From contig JBEVVR010000031.1 in the NCBI GenBank assembly GCA_040507035.1, positions 124,001-188,000 of the forward strand: a DNA stretch of 64,000 nt, read 5' to 3'. The notes below the pieces were generated by a model. That model was not told the DNA's origin. It made no database searches and saw only the letters and a program-made list of their open reading frames with translations. Shown piece after piece: positions 60,576 to 64,000 of the stretch; position 1 is the stretch's first letter, and the number at the start of each line of letters is the position of its first letter. The translations under genes and the position numbers were made by a program. The DNA is from Thiodiazotropha sp040507035 (GTDB lineage Bacteria > Pseudomonadota > Gammaproteobacteria > Chromatiales > Chromatiaceae).

Positions 60576-61223
60576 TTAAAGTTCGTCAAGAATTTTCTTT
60601 CGTGCTTGCAGATACTCTTGTTCGGAGATTATACCTTCCCGTTTCAGGTTATCGATTCGTTGCAGGCGTTGTTTGATCGACAACCCGGTGGACTGCTTGT
60701 CGGCACTATCTTTCTCTGTTTTGTGGATGGGTTGTTCCGCAGAAGCGGGTAGAGGATTACCGCCAGGCTTGGCAGCACCATCCGTACCCTCGGGGGTGTC
60801 GGGAATCCCCTCATTCAATGTAGGTGTTGAGAGAGGAGGGGGTGCGGGGGAAATGCTTGGCTGCGTAGTCACAGTGTTGGTTTCTTCGCATTTGAGAGCT
60901 GCCGATACTCCCGAGCTGAAATCCCGGTAGTGAACCCGCTTGGTGAGATCCTCGCACCCTTCTTTACTAAATGAGAGGGATCCGTAATTCTGCTGACTGC
61001 CAGCCTCGTACCCTGGTGGGTAGAGCTGCTGTTGAGAGAGAGTGATAGGGGTTTCGCCGACTGCCTTGCCCAGAATATGGACTGTCGCACCCGGTGGGTC
61101 AGACTCGACTTTGAGCGGCATGTCTCCCGATACCGCGCCAATACCGCTGCAGGCCTGTAACAGTGTCAGGCATGTGAATAGACTCGACAGATGCATGATC
61201 CTTGGTGTTTGCTGTTTCCCCAT
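60576..61223 (-). CDS. Lipoprotein with PEGA-like and SHOCT domains
   Basis: The 215-residue lipoprotein (lipobox LLQACSG, Cys near residue 25) has a PEGA-like segment (PLKVESDPPGATVHILGKAVGETPITL), a Pro/Ser-rich linker and a C-terminal SHOCT helix pair (RLQRIDNLKREGIISEQEYLQARKKILDEL). GAGGGGGAG before the ATG at 61223 decides the start over one 14 codons upstream. The function is unknown, although such proteins often act in envelope complexes. Confidence 0.85.
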   Translation of the reverse strand: MGKQQTPRIMHLSSLFTCLTLLQACSGIGAVSGDMPLKVESDPPGATVHILGKAVGETPITLSQQQLYPPGYEAGSQQNYGSLSFSKEGCEDLTKRVHYRDFSSGVSAALKCEETNTVTTQPSISPAPPPLSTPTLNEGIPDTPEGTDGAAKPGGNPLPASAEQPIHKTEKDSADKQSTGLSIKQRLQRIDNLKREGIISEQEYLQARKKILDEL

Positions 61224-61265
61224 ACTTCTCCCCCTCGCGGTTTCGGCCTTTGATTTAAACGGCAC

Positions 61266-61664
61266 TATAAATCAAGCCTCGAGAAAAGGCATCCATGGCA
61301 GAGATTGTTGTGATTGGGCGTCACAGCCAGCCTGGAGATACTGCACTAGAGCCCGCTTCCAGTCATGATCTTAAGTCTTAATTAAGTCTTAACAAATTGA
61401 TCACACATATAATTATTATTCCATGATTTTAAGTCTGTTTTAAGAAACAGGGGCTAGTGTTGGTTTACAGCAAGACCACAAAGAAACTACTAAGTGGTTT
61501 TAGTTTGGGTTATTAATAAAAAAGATTTCGTTTAGCCTAAAGTAGTGAGTCATTTCTTAATGATGAGCTATCGAAGAGAGTGAAACAGTAGGCTTTTTAT
61601 CTGGTAGAAACTGATTTTAGTCGTAATTTATCGTGCCAAGTCTATTGCACTCCGGAGGTTTAAC
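61266..61664. other. Divergent AT-rich control region
   Basis: No gene. It holds the 11-base tandem repeats at 61371-61392 and 61429-61444, and GGAGG eight bases before the exported-protein start. Confidence 0.5.
61371..61444. promoter_or_regulatory. Tandem 11-base repeats, candidate response-regulator site
   Basis: TTAAGTCTTAA occurs twice in direct succession (61371-61381, 61382-61392). The half-words TTAAGTCTG and TTAAGAAAC recur at 61429 and 61440, again 11 bases apart. Eleven-base spacing is that of OmpR/PhoB-type operator boxes. Confidence 0.5.
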
Positions 61665-62129
61665 ATGAATATCAAACGACCATCTTTCCTAGTTGCGTTA
61701 GCTCTACTGATGGTGCCATTGTGGGCAACAGCAGATAAGATCACAGGTTCTTTCGTGGGTCAGATGCCCCCTGTGAACCTTGAAGATACCTTGGTTATCG
61801 TAGATAAGATCATGGGTATAGATGACCAGGGAAACCATCATGTCCTCTATAACGAAGCGAATGGACGTGTCTATCGGTTGCGTAATATCGAACAGGCAAT
61901 CCACGACTTGAGTGCGCGGGGAATAGCCAGCAAGGGGAGCTTTCGTTCGTTGCAGGCGGTATTGAACGACACTGTATATTTGATGGGAGAGAACAGAATC
62001 CCCTATCCGGCACAGCGCTCTGTGACCCAGATACCCCAGGCAGTTAAGCTATCGGTGGAAAAACTGCGTGTCACCAAAGACCGGATCATCGCTATCTACA
62101 CCACCAACTGCAGTCATGGTGCCATATAG
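61665..62129 (+). CDS. Small exported protein of unknown function
   Basis: The 154-residue protein has a clear signal peptide (about 1-23, LWATA-DK) and a mature part with one cysteine near the C-terminus (TTNCSHG). I do not recognise a family. Its control region has tandem 11-base repeats, suggesting regulated expression. Confidence 0.75.
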   Translation: MNIKRPSFLVALALLMVPLWATADKITGSFVGQMPPVNLEDTLVIVDKIMGIDDQGNHHVLYNEANGRVYRLRNIEQAIHDLSARGIASKGSFRSLQAVLNDTVYLMGENRIPYPAQRSVTQIPQAVKLSVEKLRVTKDRIIAIYTTNCSHGAI

Positions 62130-62256
62130 TCTCTTTTTGCCTTCCAGGACAGATCTGCCCATAGGCCAGTCTGTCCCTTGGGAGGTGCTGGTGTATAAGC
62201 GCAGGTAGATGGGGTTGCCTAGGCGTCAGTTGTTTGACTTTCTGATGACCTGCTAA

Positions 62257-62736
62257 CTAGCCTTGTTGAATCTGAATCTCGTCTTCGACCTCAAGCTCAG
62301 TGCCATCCTCTGACTTCGATTGTTGCTTGAGGAAATCAGCAAACAACCTGTCGCTGTAGATCACATGGTCGATCTGCCAGTGCTTGAGTGCGGTCAGGGT
62401 CGCCAGGGTGAACGGCTTGCTTTCGGTTTCGATCTCCCGAAGATATTCCCGCAATTCGGCCAGTAACATGAGATGCTCACGACGGTGCTCTACCAGCCTG
62501 GGATAACCCCGTGCCTGCATCAGTGCCTCCTCGGCTTTAAAATGGCGTCGTGCGATCTTAACCAGGCTGTTTATATGTTGACATATCTCATCCTTGTCGT
62601 CTTTATGCTTCGTATCCTCACGGACCACGAAGTGGTGTAGTTGGTTTAAAACATCGACGAGTTCCATGTGCTGCTCGTCCAGGCAATCAAGCCCAAGCTG
62701 CCAGTCGTCTCGCCAAAGCAAAAAAGGTTTTTTCAT
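62257..62736 (-). CDS. Bacteriohemerythrin (second paralog)
   Basis: The 159-residue protein has the full diiron ligand set: H23, H65-X3-E69, H84-X3-H88 and H124-X4-D129. It shares the N-terminus FLLWRDDW.LG with the paralog at 38129-38599 but carries a more acidic C-terminal tail. GGAG seven bases before the ATG at 62736 fixes the start. Confidence 0.93.
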   Translation of the reverse strand: MKKPFLLWRDDWQLGLDCLDEQHMELVDVLNQLHHFVVREDTKHKDDKDEICQHINSLVKIARRHFKAEEALMQARGYPRLVEHRREHLMLLAELREYLREIETESKPFTLATLTALKHWQIDHVIYSDRLFADFLKQQSKSEDGTELEVEDEIQIQQG

Positions 62737-62869
62737 AACAATCTCCATATCTATGTACAGCTCGTATGGGATCTACTCTCAGACCTATAGCGACGTCTCG
62801 CTGGCTCTACCACCAAAGGGGTAGTGATTCTCACCGAATGCTTATTTTTGGTCTGAGTTTGTAATTTTT

Positions 62870-63107
62870 ATAGATAAAGCCTTGTTAACTTAGCATAGGT
62901 ATTGCCGTTTTGTACATGAAAGCATTGAAAAAATGATCAAGTTCGCAGTTTTTCTCAGCGATCAACAGAGTTAGTGATGAATATCAGTAAACGGTAATAA
63001 TCGACGTCATAGAACATGGTCTATTTGATTACCCATGGATTACTTTTTTGTTTCCCCTTGGTTTCATGTTGCATCCAATGAGGTCTTGTGGACAAGGACA
63101 GCTAGGC
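62870..63107. other. Intergenic, nothing recognised
   Basis: AT-rich region between the hemerythrin gene and the end of dinB, without clear boxes or hairpins. Confidence 0.4.
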
Positions 63108-64000
63108 TTACTCTTTTTGGCGTGGCACACCAAGCCGCATCGACTCCCTGCCGAACTTGTCACTGATCGCATCCATGGTTTCATAGATGCGATCCTGCTT
63201 GGGTTCGGGTTCGTCAGGCAGATCCTCGAACAGGTCGCCTTGGCCCGCCAACTGGGAGTCGTCACCCTCCCATCCGCCTATACCCAGGCCAATCAGTCTC
63301 ACCGCTCGTCCCTGCCAATCCTCGGACTGGTAGAGAGCCCAGGCCTGTTGGAAAATCTCCAGGTCGGCGGCGGTGGGTGTCTGTAGTGTGCGGCTGCGGG
63401 TATGGGTCTCGAATCCCTGAAAGCGGATCTTCAGGGTGACGACACGCCCCTTGAGGCCTTCATGGCGTGCCACATAGCCGATCTCCTGTGCCGCCCAGTG
63501 CAGGGTCTCCCGCAACACCTCCGGGTCGCTCACGTCCTGCCCAAAGGTTGTCTCCTTGGAGATCGATTTGCGATCGTTTGCGCAATAGACCCGGTTGCAA
63601 GCAATGCCACGGGCCTGTTCATGGATTTTGCTGCCTGCAAGCTCTCCCAGCTGCTGACGCAGTTCAAGCAGGGTTAGCCGGCGCACATCGGCCACGGTTC
63701 GCAATCCGAGCCGTTGCAGTATCGCTGCACTCTTCCTCCCCAGTCCACGCAGCACTGTCAGCGGTTGGGGATCGAGAAAGGCCGTTACTTGATTCGGCAG
63801 CACAACAGTGAGGCCGTCGGGCTTGCGAAAATCGGAAGCGAGTTTGGCGATCAGGCGATTGGGTCCGATTCCAACCGATGCGGTCAGGCCTACGGCCTCA
63901 TGGATAACCGTCTTGGCCCGGCGGCCGATGGTCTCCGGGGAACCGATCAGACGCTGCATCCCTGAGATGTCGAGAAAGGCCTCATCCACGGAGACCTTCT
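63108..64000 (-). CDS. dinB: DNA polymerase IV, 5' part beyond the window
   Basis: The visible 297 residues of this Y-family translesion polymerase start inside the palm domain at VSVDEAFLDI, the catalytic SxDE motif, followed by TASVGIGPNRLIAKLASDFRKP, the helix-hairpin-helix region (LRGLGRKSAAILQRLGLRTVADV) and the little-finger domain. The N-terminal part, about 100 residues, lies past the right edge. It has a longer acidic C-terminus than E. coli DinB and lacks an obvious QL-type clamp motif at the very end, although QGDLFEDL near 63225 could serve. Confidence 0.95.
   Translation of the reverse strand, partial: KVSVDEAFLDISGMQRLIGSPETIGRRAKTVIHEAVGLTASVGIGPNRLIAKLASDFRKPDGLTVVLPNQVTAFLDPQPLTVLRGLGRKSAAILQRLGLRTVADVRRLTLLELRQQLGELAGSKIHEQARGIACNRVYCANDRKSISKETTFGQDVSDPEVLRETLHWAAQEIGYVARHEGLKGRVVTLKIRFQGFETHTRSRTLQTPTAADLEIFQQAWALYQSEDWQGRAVRLIGLGIGGWEGDDSQLAGQGDLFEDLPDEPEPKQDRIYETMDAISDKFGRESMRLGVPRQKE

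Overview
The window reads as ordinary chromosome of a free-living or symbiotic gammaproteobacterium with respiratory, probably sulfur-oxidising metabolism. The evidence is a DsrC/TusE-family protein, several c-type cytochromes (c5-like, c4, a porin-cytochrome fusion and a diheme partner), two bacteriohemerythrins, PhaB, many GGDEF/EAL proteins, MetE/MetR, an RsuA of E. coli type, RapA and CreA. Chromatiales/Sedimenticola/Thiodiazotropha-like bacteria fit best, but this assignment is inference. No phage, plasmid, CRISPR array, rRNA, tRNA or intact insertion sequence was recognised.

Layout. 0-5 kb: C-terminal end of an unknown gene, a small exported protein, an isochorismatase-like protein, a Pcm-type methyltransferase, then a promoter, TPP riboswitch and thiC. 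5-11 kb: a paired inverted-repeat element, rsuA, a PAS-GGDEF-EAL protein and rapA on the opposite strand. 11-19 kb: palindromic repeats, a YqhA-like membrane protein, a c5-like cytochrome, a PCuAC copper chaperone coupled to a HIT/GDP-hexose-phosphorylase-like protein, cytochrome c4, an EEP nuclease-fold protein, a diguanylate cyclase, and creA coupled to a zinc-ribbon protein. 19-24 kb: a DsrC-like protein with unusual C-terminal cysteine spacing behind two FNR-type boxes, then a convergent glucosylglycerate module (phosphorylase against synthase plus phosphatase). 24-29 kb: an RND efflux pair. 29-35 kb: a GNAT/DUF1778 toxin-antitoxin pair, phaB, a DRE-TIM aldolase-like enzyme, and a fused TRAP permease with a universal stress protein. 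35-41 kb: metE/metR divergent pair, hemerythrin, sdaA and an unknown acidic protein. 41-46 kb: a sufBCDTAE operon without sufS behind an IscR-like site. 46-51 kb: a soluble zinc-binding chemoreceptor, a SIMPL protein, a decayed coding stretch, an E1-like (ThiF) protein overlapping an exosortase-associated-type acyltransferase, and a membrane diguanylate cyclase. 52-58 kb: a MacAB-like ABC exporter, a repeat-rich intergenic block, and a LEA2 lipoprotein with a small membrane protein. 58-61 kb: an outer-membrane porin-cytochrome fusion, a 26-codon ORF and a diheme cytochrome. 61-64 kb: a PEGA/SHOCT lipoprotein, a small exported protein, a second hemerythrin and the 3' part of dinB.

The points most worth a second look are the DsrC variant with its FNR boxes, the porin-cytochrome operon with its tiny coupled ORF, the acyltransferase/E1-like pair, the glucosylglycerate cycle whose phosphorylase lacks a normal start codon, and several families of paired repeats.
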